DNA of 64,000 nucleotides from Apostichopus japonicus (GCF_037975245.1 NC_092563.1:26724960-26788959), one strand, 5' to 3'. Numbered from the stretch's first letter, positions 32,967-44,552 are shown. Notes: generated by a model not told the origin, from the sequence alone. Numbers and translations are program-made.

Positions 32967-34808
32967 GTCATAGGAATAATTACATATTCAATGTTCAAAT
33001 AGTTTAGCCTTGGTGATCGCTTGGTGGAAAATCGCACTATCGCAGTTTCCTGCATTTTGAGATAGCTTTCAATATAGGCATAATATAGAATAAAGGGGCA
33101 AAGTCCATTGCATGGGACAGTGACAGGCCAGAATCCTAGGATGGGATTTTATTAACTGATAAGATTGGCCTGTGCCTGTGCAGGGAGATAACAACTCTCT
33201 GGTCTGTGCCCTTAGCATCAGCCGTAATGCCCATGAAAATCATCCGTTACCGACGGCAACAACTACCGTTCCTTTTTATAGTCAAGCTGCCGAAGGTGCC
33301 ACCATAATTATCTTGATCACCTTAAAACTTCATCATCAAACTTAATCAGGGCTGTAAAATGGTCCCAAACGCCATTGATATTTGCTCTTGACAACCGCCA
33401 TAAAATTAGCAGCGGGAAACGTAACGATCAAACATGTAAGGTTTCATTTCTGTTTCGTTTTCTCCAACTTTGGATAAAGTGTCTTTGCAATGGTGCACTT
33501 TTTGGAAAATTGCCTGGATACCCTTTTGATTCCTGAAAAGTTTGATGTAGTGACCCTGGCATTTTCATGAAAATTCAATGCAATTTCTAACTTGCCCTCA
33601 AAAGTTGCCATTTGCGACTCATCCTATATCCAGCCCTATTCTATAGCCTACATCTTTACGTCTCGCATATATCTGTTGTCGGTTAGACGCGTGGCAACGC
33701 GTCACACCAAATGAGGTATGCGCGAGGACAGAAGGGCTATATACTTGCTTCGGGGGAATTGTATTTACCTTTGATACTCAAAAAAAGTTATTTTTCTACT
33801 GGAGAAATGTGATGCACTTTTTGAAACGTTACGCCCGCGAGCAGTGTGTGAACGTCTGTGCTTGCTTGCACATATACTTGTAACAAAAGCAAATCCGAAA
33901 TAGGCCGAGATATAGCTAAAATTAATGGAAACGATACGAAAGAAATGCAGGAAGCCAGTGCACACAATCAGTTTATAAAGTAGAAGATGTGAGTCCGAAG
34001 CCGTTAAGGTCAACTCCCTGTGTAGGGAAGGGGGGGGTATGGATTACGGAAGGTCCTCCCGTGGAATAAATAAACTTGTTCAAATAAATGTTACATGTGT
34101 GATGTATGAGTGCTATCACCGACTGTGATATCACACCAACCGTCTTTGCTATACATACTCCGAAGGTTGGTTGTGGTTTATATGCAAAGAGTGTAAGTTA
34201 GAAATACTACATAGCGTATTGCAGAGTGGTAGCTGCCCCATAAAGCCGTCCGATATGAAATAGGGGAGTGGATGATTATAGGCTTCCTTCCCACATGCAC
34301 ACTTCACCCACTAGAGGTTCACCAAGCTGCTCATATATTGCATATATCTTATTTTCGTCTACATGGCTTCGGTTTCTTTTTCATTAATTTACGAACTCGA
34401 TAATATTGTGAAGGATGGAAGTATAAACTTTCCCTTGTTTGAAGTTATTTGACACCGCAAACCTTGATTTCAATGTCTATCAATAGTACAGTAGCCTACT
34501 GCTATAGACGTACACTGCACAGATCTTCCTCAAAGGTAAAACATCGTGTCATATGTAAAGCTGTAATGCATGTAAAGAATTATATGACTAGCTGTGACTG
34601 TGTCTTGATATCGACAGAAAATCAGTGCAGGGATATTGCTGTAGCTGTCCACTTAGCTCTTCAATGAGTTTAAACAAGTGGTTTTATTTTCCTGACAGAA
34701 TTAAAAGGTTGCACTGTGTCCCATCTCCAGACTCCTAGATGTGTGTAAAGAGAGAGAGACATACAAGGCATCGAGAAGACCTAACTAAGATAATCACCGA
34801 TAATCGGT
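32967..34808. other. Region upstream of carrier copy 2, no gene seen
   Basis: Should include the promoter of the second carrier. I see no recognisable exon or repeat family. A G-rich run lies near 34030, and a short AG repeat near 34750. Confidence 0.45.
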
Positions 34809-34842
34809 ATGGCGGTTGATTTCATAGCAGGATTGAACGGCG
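34809..34842 (+). CDS. Exon 1, carrier copy 2
   Basis: 34 nt from ATG, MAVDFIAGLNG plus one base; donor GGCG|GTAAGA, phase 1, matching copy 1. Confidence 0.85.
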
Positions 34843-35744
34843 GTAAGATTAATCACTACAGTATGTTAATATATTGGAATTTGATGTATATAGGTTCTAG
34901 GGTGGAGGAGGGGCCGGGGAGACTTACACCCTCGCCTTCGTGCAAGGGGTTAGTAAATGGTGTGGAGCGAAAGAGTGTGATCAAGGCGTGGTCTCATACC
35001 TTGGTGACCCTACCTGCAGTCACTAAGTGGAACTTATTTGTATAATAAAAGCAAAACGCTCTACACACTGAAAAAAAGTCATAGATGTATGCTGTTGCAG
35101 GACCCCCTGTTGTCAGGGGATGGAGCGGACAGTAAAGCCCCATCCAAATTCATCCGCCATCTCACTTTTTGTAGAAATTGTTCCTCGCAAAGTGGTTAGT
35201 TTTAAGGGATATATCCAAGTGGAAAAAAAGACTTTACCCTCTTGCCTGCACTTAGCTAATTGCCTCAGCTCTATCATGAGAACCATTACCCACCCCCCTA
35301 CCCTCCCCTTCGTCAACATACCCGCCCTCAGATTTCATAATGCATGCTCGATTTTGGCGAGACATTATTTTCATGATTTGAAACAGTGATCGGGAAGGAT
35401 TATCTGCTTAGGCAAGAAATTTCTACATTCTTTTCTCTTTTCATGTTGAATGTATTTGGCATTTAAGGTCTGGCAGGATTGATAGCTGTTCACCCACTGG
35501 ACACTGTTAAGGTGCGTGAAGTTTTGTTTCTTATTATCATTATTTGTTGTTATATTCATTGTTAAGCTACTTGTACATTTATATATAGGTGCAAGATCTG
35601 GAAGGTCGTGGGTTCGGACCCTGGCCGGCCACAAAGTAAGGTGGATTTAATATCGAGGAGAAATCCACGTTGTCTCTTTTCCATCCGAAATGGTCTCCCA
35701 ATTAATTGTAACAAAAACATAATAATAATGATGTCGATGATGAT

Positions 35745-35809
<65 letters not shown>

Positions 35810-37344
35810 TCATGATGATGATCATGACGATGATCATGATGATCATGATGATGATGGTCATGATGATGATCATGGTCATGGTCATGATTATGGTCATGAT
35901 TATGGTGATGGTGATGGTGATGATGATAATGTGTAATGGCTTCACACACTGACCAAGCTATAATTACTCCATGTCAACTTTCCTCTCCCTCCAACCCCCC
36001 CTCCACCCACCCCCTCCACCCCCCCCCCCCTCTCCAACCACCTCAAGAAATGTGAATAAAATTGTACAGTACAATCATTTTAAATTCATATAGTCTCGGT
36101 TTGTTACATTAACCGTCGATCGCACATGTTCGCGGTGTTCTATTGTTTTGTACACTTGAATGCTTTATTTATATATTTATTTATTGTTGTTCATTCGACT
36201 CTTGTTTACAAACAGGTCAGAATACAGATGCAGAGTAACAAAGCTCCCAGATACCATGGCAACCTTCACTGCATAGTTATGATCATGAAACAGGAATCGG
36301 TAATATCTCTTTCCCTTCTATCTTATTTTTTGTAAAATACTGATTGTAACAGTGTGGGCAAGGGATTTTCTAGGACTAGTTCCCCCCTTCCCATTTCAAA
36401 ACAACAAGAGAAAGTTAAAAAGCATTAGCGAGTCGTGATACTATCACCTAATACTATATTAGATTACCAACATGGGTACTATATAGTACCCATGTGATCA
36501 AGGTTGTGCCAATAACTACTTTTAATTTGGTTGTTTGGGGTTCGAAAGTTGGTGTCGGCGGGGGGGGGGGAATGGGGATGGGGATGGGGAGGTGTTGGCA
36601 AACCCTTCTTTACATATGTATCATTACGTTTCGTTGTTTTTTCAGCCTGCATCTATTTACAAAGGTTTGGCTTTCCCCGCCTTAACCACCTCATCTTTAA
36701 ATGCCTTGGTATTTGGGGCGTATGGACCCTGCATCCGTCGGCTCGATTCCAGCAAACTGTCTCACCATTTCCTGGCAGGGAGTGCGGCTGGTTTAGTACA
36801 AAGCCCACTTTGTTGTGTGGTCGAGTTATCCAAAATTCGAGTCCAGATGCAGGGTGTAGGTGAAAAGACAGATAAATCTAGCGTGCGAGTGTACAGAGGC
36901 TCCATAAGCGCCGTCTTGAAGATATTTAGAAGCGAGGGTTTGGCAGGGTGTTCCAAGGGGCTGATCTTGGTGACGGCCCGCGATGTTCCAGGTTTCGGGG
37001 TATATTTTGCTTCTTATGCGGGACTTTGCAACGTGCTAGGTAAAACACCCTCCGAAGATCTTTCATTTATGCCGTTAATGGTCGCCGGTGGCTTAAGCGG
37101 TGTGTTGTCGTGGGGGTCAGTATACGCACTGGACGTGGTGAAAACGCGATTCCAAGCGGACGGTATCGACGGTAACCGAAAGTACTCAAACTACAGCGAT
37201 GTAGTCAGAGAAATATACACCCAGAACGGTATGCGCGGTTTCTTTGCTGGGCTCAGTGTGACCTTGATTCGAGCCTTTCCTGCAAATGCCGCTTTATTTG
37301 GAGCTGCCACGTTAACTCATCGACTGTTAGGATCTCAGTTCTGA
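34809..37344 (+). CDS. Mitochondrial carrier, SLC25A29-like, copy 2 (divergent)
   Basis: Four exons (34809-34842, 35468-35511, 36216-36299, 36646-37344) encode 286 residues. Exons 1-3 have the same lengths and phases as copy 1, which shows a tandem duplication of the whole gene. Carrier repeats are clear: P21/D23/K26 in repeat 1, then E114/K117 and D217/K220 in repeats 2 and 3. In the latter two the signature proline is replaced, by Val112 and Ala215. These prolines kink the odd-numbered helices in most carriers, so the transport cycle may be altered. Asn73 and the RDVPGFGVYF block are kept as in SLC25A29. The splice sites and frame are intact, so this is not an obvious pseudogene. Substrate is probably a basic amino acid, less certain than for copy 1. 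Confidence 0.88.
35468..35511 (+). CDS. Exon 2, carrier copy 2
   Basis: 44 nt, acceptor GGCATTTAAG|, donor GTTAAG|GTGCGT. Encodes GLAGLIAVHPLDTVK, the first signature. Confidence 0.85.
35597..35730 (+). mobile_element. 5'-truncated tRNA-derived SINE
   Basis: Starts inside the tRNA-like head, with box B (GTGGGTTCGGACCC) and CGGCCGGCCAC-like sequence, followed by AAGTAAGGTGGATTT. That segment is also found after box B in the SINE at 8831-9133. It lies in intron 2 of carrier copy 2 and its tail grades into the adjoining microsatellite. Confidence 0.6.
35735..35935. repeat. (GATGAC)n / GATGAT microsatellite
   Basis: About 200 bp of ATG-rich tri/hexanucleotide repeat in intron 2 of carrier copy 2. 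All six frames are open in parts, giving spurious Met-Thr, Ile-Val or His-Asp repeats. Confidence 0.95.
36216..36299 (+). CDS. Exon 3, carrier copy 2
   Basis: 84 nt in phase 0, acceptor TTTACAAACAG|, donor GAATCG|GTAATA. Encodes VRIQMQSNKAPRYHGNLHC and the next helix. Confidence 0.88.
36646..37344 (+). CDS. Exon 4, carrier copy 2
   Basis: 699 nt including TGA, acceptor TGTTTTTTCAG|. Encodes residues 55-286. The C-terminus ends shortly after the last helix, without the polar tail of copy 1. Confidence 0.9.
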   Translation, partial: PASIYKGLAFPALTTSSLNALVFGAYGPCIRRLDSSKLSHHFLAGSAAGLVQSPLCCVVELSKIRVQMQGVGEKTDKSSVRVYRGSISAVLKIFRSEGLAGCSKGLILVTARDVPGFGVYFASYAGLCNVLGKTPSEDLSFMPLMVAGGLSGVLSWGSVYALDVVKTRFQADGIDGNRKYSNYSDVVREIYTQNGMRGFFAGLSVTLIRAFPANAALFGAATLTHRLLGSQF

Positions 37345-37366
37345 CAAGGATCCAAAATCGAGGGTA

Positions 37367-37372
37367 AATAAA
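37367..37372 (+). promoter_or_regulatory. Possible poly(A) signal, carrier copy 2
   Basis: AATAAA 23 bp after the TGA stop; this would give a very short 3'UTR. Confidence 0.45.
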
Positions 37373-37735
37373 ATGTTATGTTATCATTGATTAAATATAT
37401 GATATCACGATTTACGAATTATTGCAAAAAACTGCCAGTTTCAGTGGAAAATTTGCGATTCGTTGCTTGGAACCAATGTTCCTTTGAAAAATCAAACTGT
37501 TTAGTTTTTACGTCCAGTTTCGGATCACATACTCTTTAACTTGGATTATTGGTAAATTTAAACAGCGGAATAAATGACTCAACATTTATAACCTCAATGT
37601 TCCATTCAGACAGCGAAGATCACTTGATGTTGTTCAGTGTACCTATTTGTTGTTTCACAAGCTTCGTGTGTCATCCATATGAGACTACATGGCCACAGGG
37701 TATATGTAAAGCAGATGCCAGGCAAATGGTCTTAA

Positions 37736-38304
37736 AGGATTGGTTCAGGTGTTTGAAATGTCTATTTTGTATGAAAGAGCACAAAAAGACAAAAAGAACA
37801 GTGAAGAAACTACCATGATAGCATGCTCTGTTAAGGAGATATGACACTTTGAAGATATCAAAATTTCTTTGAAAACGACTGGTGTAGAAAGACTTACTGT
37901 GAGGGTGTGACGTCACATCCTCACTTCCTCAACATTTGTGAATATATTTCTTGAAAAATTATTTACATTTTTTAACACATTTGAAAATAATATAATCAAA
38001 AATTCTTCAGATGTTTAATCTCAAATACTTCCTTTGACAAATATGAGATCTCCTGACATATCTTTTGGTTGGAAGTCATGAAATCTCACAAAATATTTAG
38101 CGAAAAAAACAAAGACTTTTCAGGAATGTGAGGATGTGACATCACAGCTAGTCAGATTTCAGCAGTTTCTACACAATTTGATAAAACTTTACACTTGAAT
38201 ATCTCTTTAACCGAAAAAGATATTTGAACAGTTTTTTCACCATTGTGTTTCTTTTATTGTCCTCTTTCATATAACATAAACATGTGTAACTGAATTCCAA
38301 TCCT
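37736..38304. mobile_element. TTAA-flanked fold-back MITE (T2/Kolobok-like)
   Basis: 569 bp between TTAA duplications (37732-37735 and 38305-38308). The ends are AGGATTGG / CCAATCCT, and the inverted homology continues for roughly 200 bp per arm with gaps. For example, ATGAAAGAGCACAA pairs with its counterpart near 38265, and GTGACGTCACATCCTCAC with GTGAGGATGTGACATCAC. The TTAA target plus AGG-type ends recalls the T2 MITEs described in Xenopus. Non-coding. Confidence 0.75.
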
Positions 38305-39032
38305 TTAAAGGAGCAAGAGGGGAATGGGGAGGGTGGGTCCATTGTTACATAGTTTCTTTCATAATATACTATACCTGTTTATGGTCATAACTGTTTGCTC
38401 ATTACGGTCTCCAATTTAGTAAATACGCCGTCTAATTATTATTATTTTTTTTATATTAATCGGTCCCTTTTTTATTGATTTGTTTTGTTATTAAACTAAC
38501 ATTTATTTCATTTCAAAGCCTTATTACAAATATTTTGACAGTGTAGTAATAATCATTGTTGCATTTGTGTATAATTTTTTAACAAATTAACCAAACAAAG
38601 CAGGCTTCGCGTCCACCAAATTGCAATTACGTGTTACACTTTGAAACATGCATAGATGAAATGTCTCAGGTAAGCATATTATCATTCATTCTTCAGTCAT
38701 CGTTTTGGGGTTTTTGCCAGAGGCGGAAGGGAATCTATATATAGAATGGCAATGGCGTGTCATGTGTGTGTGTGTGCAAGTGATACTTGCTTGTAAACCC
38801 CGTAACTGAAAACGTGAATGGTGGATTAACTTCATACTTGGTATGTGGTTCCGTCCTATTTAGTGCAAGAACAATATTTTTTTTCTGTGAAGGTCAATGG
38901 TCATCTGGGGTCAGCAGAGGTCAGAATCTGAAAACTTTGTAAACACGATAACTCAAAAAGTGCATCTTTGTTGAACTTCATACTAAGTGTACATATATAT
39001 ATATATAACTATATATATATATATACACATAT

Positions 39033-39077
<45 letters not shown>

Positions 39078-39080
39078 TAT

Positions 39081-39112
<32 letters not shown>

Positions 39113-40133
39113 TTATATATATTATATTATATTTGCATGATGTTGTTTGATTGTTCTTTCTAATATCCTAAAGGATATTAAATGTATGACTCACATTATA
39201 CATAGTATATATAGTATAGTAATGACCGCAAGACCATTCCTTTATTTGTTTTCCGAACATGTTACCTCATTTGACTAATTATTACTGACATTCCATCTCC
39301 ATTCGTCCACATCCAAACCACCCACGCTGTTCCTTTATAGTTTTTAGTTTATTCCTAGGTGGCCAGGAAAGACATAGTTTGAGTTAGTTGAATTGAGCAT
39401 ATATATGGACATGTATTGGCTATGGGCGGGGGGAGGGGGGATGAGGAGTTGTATTCTAAGATCTACTTTAAATAAGTTAACTTCCTTTGTACTATTTTGT
39501 AAATAACGTTATAAGTTCGAAGAGTTTTTAAGCTGCTTTCTTATTTGTTCCATTTTGGTTTTCAATTATGTTGGCCTTAAATCCTCTGTTGCATTTTTTT
39601 TTTTTTCGTGTTGCCTTTGTTGGACCCTGGCGGGGAGGGACCTCGTTACAGTATATTGAGGCATTACACAGTATGTAGGACTGGCCTGCTAGATAAAATG
39701 AAAGTGTTACCTCATTGTTCATGTTTTGCTAGGCATCTGCATAGGGTGAACAATGGGCATGTAACGTTGCCTTCTATAGTTATGATTAAGTGTATGGTCA
39801 TTATGATATTAAGGGCTCTTGAAACGTTTCTTATAGTTCACATTTTGTAATTTTGTTCACCATTTTGTTCCGTTGCTATAGCTCCATAAAATACGCACAA
39901 CTAAACAGAGTAAAGTGTATGTATTTTCCCCTGCAGACAGGGGGCATGTCTATCCATTGAATTAATAGGGTCTCCTTCCCGCATCAATTACCCCCACACC
40001 CCTTTCCCCAAACAAAAATAGTTTTATATTCGTTGTTGCATAGCCTCTTCGCTCTTGTAAATGTATGTACAATTTATGTTTTCTAACAAGGCGCGGCCGG
40101 TTAACTCTTTGAGCATCCTATGGACACAATAAT
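38305..40133. other. Intergenic, repeats only
   Basis: Contains the dispersed AACTTCATAC repeat (about 38756-38990) and a long (TA)n region (38990-39132). A G-rich run lies at 39427-39440 and a poly(T) tract near 39594. No gene recognised. Confidence 0.5.
38990..39132. repeat. (TA)n microsatellite
   Basis: TA-rich repeat with ATATATAC and ATATAAAT variants; the Tyr-Ile open frame over it is an artefact. Confidence 0.95.
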
Positions 40134-40440
40134 CAGGCGCGTATCCAGGATTTTCTAACCCGGGGGGCGCGAATTACTATCTAAGCGGAGCGCCACCATC
40201 GGTTGGCGCGCAGCGTACGAGAAATTTTCTGGTTTTGATACCCCCCAGATCACCGGAAACGGCACTTCTCGGGCTTGAAATGACCAACCAGATGTACACT
40301 TTTGGCCTGAGAACCAAGTATTTCCTAATAGTTTTTTTTCCATCCATAACCTTTTTGAAGATTGTCAACCCGGCACACGTCATGTTCGACCTGATCGCAT
40401 CTCCCGTGGGTCTTTGCTTTTGTAGGTGATTCTACGTCGC
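40134..40440 (+). mobile_element. MITE fragment with CAGGCGCGTATCCAGG end
   Basis: Begins CAGGCGCGTATCCAGG, has a G/C run and then the shared core (40181-40220) and ACCGGAAACGGCACTTC as in the element at 30340. A right end and target duplication were not identified. Confidence 0.5.
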
Positions 40441-40819
40441 GGCCCACAATACCCGTCAGCCCCACTTTTCAAGGTTTTAAGCCCCAAATTTGTTCAGAAT
40501 TTGAAAATTCACATTTCTCGTGAATAAACTCACTTCAAAACATACCCATAATGTTGTACAAAATTTCATCTATGGACAACCAATATAGAAAAACTTCCTT
40601 CAACCCCTAACAGACCGGTCAAAATTGCTCGAGTAGAGAGAAGTGTGATGCAGAATGTTGGTCAGAAATTTTCGAAAATTCAGACACAGTTAATTTATTG
40701 GTGTACAAATATTAAACCTGTTATAACGGCTATTATAAAACTTGGTTAAAGGAAATGATAAAAATAGCAGATATTTCCGAAACCGAACACTACACACATA
40801 GGTGTAGTAGGCGCGGCGG

Positions 40820-41199
40820 CAGTGGCGGAGCTAGGGGTATTGGTCAGGAGGGGCGAGAATGGTCTGTAGGGGCGCTTTCGACACTATCTAAGCGGAGCGC
40901 CACCACTGGTTGGCGCGTAGCGCACAGAAAATTTTTGAGTAAAGATACTCCCTAGATCGCCGGAAATGACCCTTTCAGGGCCTGGATAATTTGCAGATAA
41001 ACGAAGTATAGGGTGTCATCGCCAAATTACACCAACAAAATGTGACAAATGTCAATAAGTAGATGAGAGCGCAATAAAAAACTCAATAATGTAGAATAAG
41101 TAAAAAGTGGTAAAGAGCTGAAAAAGGCGCCAGCAGTCCATTTGAGTCCGTCAGGGGGGGGGGCATCCGCCCCCTGACCGTATGGACGCTCCGCCACTG
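40820..41199 (+). mobile_element. hAT-like MITE, family 1, copy B
   Basis: 380 bp, CAGTGGCGGAGCTAGGGG...GACGCTCCGCCACTG, perfect 8-bp duplication CGCGGCGG (40812-40819 and 41200-41207). Contains the shared core at about 40888-40924. Non-coding. Confidence 0.9.
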
Positions 41200-41532
41200 C
41201 GCGGCGGGGGTGCAGCCCCTAATTCGCCATTACTAATGTAAAAGAAACTTTTGACATAACTGGACCTTCATGCTTTTTATACATCTACATGAGACATGTC
41301 GTTGTTAACATTAGCATCCCGCGGTATACTGCGCAATTTGAACGGACCGTACGGTACATGATGGATGCTTGCTTATATAATATTGACATTGACACGTTGA
41401 ACGCGCGCTTCGCGCGCGAAAATTTTTGGTTATTTTTTCGGGCAAGTCGGACAGTTTTGAGGATTTTCATCCTGGAACGCTATTTTCATGCTCACTGATA
41501 TGATATGATATATGCTGTTTGCGTTACAAATT

Positions 41533-41880
41533 CGAACAGGCGCGTAGCGAGGAATTTGCCAAGGGAGGGGCGAAACCTGTAGGCAAATTATCTAAGCGTA
41601 GCGCCACCATAGGTTGGCGCGAAGCGTACAAGAAAATTTTGGCCGAAAATGCCTCCCAGATCGCTAGAAATGGCACTACCCAGGACCATTTGTTAGCGCG
41701 AAGCGTACAAGCAAATTTTGGTCGAAAATGTCTCCCAGATCGCTGGAAATGACACGTCCCAGGCCTTGTAAGTTGCATCTAAGCACTTTCTATTTTGAAA
41801 TTACTCAGCGATATCATTTAAAAAAATGCTGAATGGGGGGGGGGGGCGGTCGCCCCCATCCCAAAATGCGTCATGTTCCC
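41533..41880 (+). mobile_element. MITE fragment with CAGGCGCGTAGCGAGG end
   Basis: Left end CAGGCGCGTAGCGAGG, shared core at 41592-41630, and a tandemly repeated GCGCGAAGCGTACAAG segment that recurs at about 41696. A G-run and GGTCGCCCCCATCCC follow. The right border is unclear. Confidence 0.5.
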
Positions 41881-42103
41881 CGACGACACGGTCGAGTTCG
41901 AGACCAGCAACAGTTGGTTTCATAGCACAATTCTACACACGCGTTATGATAGACCATATATATATATAGATCATTAGTGAGAGAGGAAAATGGAAACGTC
42001 AAAACAATGGAGTTGTCGGTGTAAGGGGTAGGTTGAGGCACACTTTTACGAAATCATTGATCCGTCACTGGCTACCCTTCAGCGCTGTAATGATGTCACT
42101 GTT

Positions 42104-42311
42104 CCTCTTTCTATTCCCGGTGCCTTCGCGTTTTTCTTTTACTCCCTCCTTTTCTCCTTCTTCTCTCTTTCTTCTTTTTCATTTCCCTTCCTTCCTCTCC
42201 TCCTCCTCTTTTTCCCCTCTTTTTTCCTTTTTCTTCTCTTTTTTTTCTCTCCTCTTTTTTCTTACCCGGGGGGCGCGCGCCCCCAACGCCCCCCCCCTGG
42301 ATACGCACCTG
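42104..42311. repeat. Polypyrimidine tract ending in a MITE-like terminus
   Basis: About 150 bp of almost pure C/T, then CCCGGGGGGCGCGCGCCCCC and CTGGATACGCACCTG, an end motif like the complement of the 40134 element's left end. Lys/Arg/Glu-rich open frames across it are spurious. Confidence 0.7.
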
Positions 42312-42499
42312 ATAATGGTGATGAAAATGAAACAGCACCACCCCCTTCTTAGTGCAACACACCTCCACAACTGCCAGAAATGTACCAGCCCTGTGAATGT
42401 ATATACTTTCTAATACTGACCGCTTAAATGTATGCTAAAGTGCCATCGAATCATAACAGCTATTCCTTCACACCTCCTTCGATATAAGTATAACTCGTA

Positions 42500-42877
42500 C
42501 AGTGGCGGAGCGTCCATACAGTCAGGGGGTGGATGCCCCCCCCCCCCCCCTGACGGACTCAAATGGACTGCTGGTGCCCTTTTCAGCTTTCTACCACTTT
42601 TTACTTATTCGCGATTATTGACTTTTTTATTGCGCTCTCATCTACATATTGACATTTGTCACATTTTTTGGCGATGACACCTATTTATTCTTCATTTATC
42701 TGAAAATTAGCAAGGCCAGGAAAGGGTCATTTCCGGCGATCTAGGGTGTATCTTTACGCCAAAAATTTTTCTGTACGCTCCACGCCAACCTGTGGTGGCG
42801 CTCCGCTTAGATAGTGTCTAAAGCGCCCCTACAGACCATTCTCGACCCTCTGACCAATACCCCTAGCTCCGCCACTG
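42500..42877 (-). mobile_element. hAT-like MITE, family 1, copy C
   Basis: 378 bp in inverse orientation (CAGTGGCGGAGCGTCC...CTAGCTCCGCCACTG), perfect 8-bp duplication AACTCGTA (42492-42499 and 42878-42885). Shared core at about 42775-42812. Confidence 0.9.
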
Positions 42878-43642
42878 AACTCGTATCCTCTAGCCGGCCG
42901 ACGACTGCCCGACTAAAGATGGTTAAACTCGACACCATTCGGCAGTCGAGACCTATAGGTTTTCGAGCATCTTCAAGACAAATAAATACTAAGTGCACAT
43001 TCAGCGAATGATGAACGCTCTCTGGATAACATTCGAAAGAATTCTGAAAGAACACGGCCAGAGACTGCATGTCACATATAACAAGGCCGAAATGTGTGTT
43101 TTTTTTATTATCCCCCTGAGTGGCTATATATGTCGAAACTGGTAAGTTGCACTGCACAACAGCAGCCGACTGCTGGGGGTGCCGACCCAACATGTTGAAG
43201 CAACACAACTGGCCAAATCTTACTCAGTCGTAGTAAACAAATGCCTTACAGATACACGATTTCGCCGAGGTGGGTCGCGTTTAGCCTTGCAGTAGTCGGC
43301 CAATCTAGCGATTCACCCAGGGCGCTTGATTTTTCAAAATCCAATCTGATTTATATGGTAACACGGGAAGCACCATATTTTGACAACTCTTCAGGTTTCT
43401 CAGCAATGTTGAATATGCAAATTTCATATTTGCCCGGGATGACCATCGTTTAGGGCCTAATGAAACGACAAGTCCATATGTCAAACAGATGTATACGTCT
43501 AGAAAATTGGATCAGCACTGCACATTTCAAGGCAATTACACCAACATTCCTTAATTTCTGAGAATCCTTTCAATAACGCATGCATGTATTCACGGTGAGT
43601 TATCGATTTTGCAGAATGAAATTGACTAGCTATTGCTTTTCA
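42878..43642. other. Intergenic, no gene seen
   Basis: Open frames of up to 133 codons occur near 42.8-43.2 kb but partly cover MITE copy C and show no recognisable domain. Nothing else is supported. Confidence 0.4.
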
Positions 43643-43845
43643 CAATTCATAAGGTCCCGAGTTCGAGTCACTCCAAGATTCATGTATGTCGTCCAGTTAC
43701 AGAGTTGACAATTCGTTATCATGGACGTTAAATATGAATCTAAGAGACTGACTTCGGTCTGCTTGCGGCTTTGATAAGCCAAATAAGTATAGCTTCTTCG
43801 GGAGTTCCTGCTTGCAGGAGGATCTAAAATACATACATACATGCA
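43643..43845 (+). mobile_element. tRNA-derived SINE, 5'-truncated second copy
   Basis: Same family as 582-822: box B region AAGGTCCCGAGTTCGAGTC, GACGTTAAATATGAAT, TTGCGGCTTTGATAAGCCAA, and tail GATCTAAAATACATACATAC. The tRNA box A end is missing. Confidence 0.75.
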
Positions 43846-44552
43846 ATTTTGATTTATTCTGCTCACCGGTATTTATTATGACATTATTATTATTATAACA
43901 GACACTGTTGTAGTGCCCTACCTCAGCCAAGTACCGCGGTAGCCTCCATTGCTTGGTTTCTATCATCAAGCAGGAAATCGGTATATAAACCTTAAAGTTA
44001 AAGTAATAATATGCTCTATTAAAATTAGACCAATAATGATTATGGTGATAATGATGGTGATGGTGACGATAGCGAAAAACGGTTTTGGGGACAATGACGG
44101 CAATAGTGACAGCGGTGATTACCATTTTTGAGCCAATCCACCCCTGGGTTAGGGGGTTAAGTTTAGCTGATCTACGGATGTTCGTTAAAAGGGACGTTGT
44201 ATATTTGGCCCTATTCGTAAGGTAGACTGCCGCGTTTCATGTCACTTTAATATGGGGTGAGAGTGGGTGGGGTGTTAGCATGGAATTGCATGTCATGGAG
44301 AGAAGGGCAATGGAATGGGAGGCAGAGATCATCCCATAATTGGTACCTACTCTTTTGTATAGGCGTGTCACTCTCAGATAATTGCTGATACATGTTCTTC
44401 TGTTTATGTTTATCATCATTACCATAAATGACATTCTTTTGAATATTATTTCCGTATTTATAAATGTTTAATCTCAGTAAATCATCGTCATCATCATGAT
44501 CATTACCTTACTAATAAATCTAAAGAACAAAGACCATAAATGAAACTATAGT

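Noticed and set aside
35562-35952. His-Asp, Met-Thr and Ile-Val repeat open frames
   Set aside because: All arise from the (GATGAC)n microsatellite in intron 2 of carrier copy 2.
40134-42311. One large element bounded by CAGGCGCGTATCC and GGATACGCACCTG
   Set aside because: The ends look complementary but the flanking 8-mers (ACAATAAT, ATAATGGT) do not match; separate fragments are more likely.
42111-42413. Lys/Arg/Glu-rich and Ser/Phe-rich open frames
   Set aside because: Low-complexity translations of a polypyrimidine tract.
42807-43208. 133-codon minus-strand frame
   Set aside because: Its first part covers MITE copy C and the rest shows no domain or splice support.
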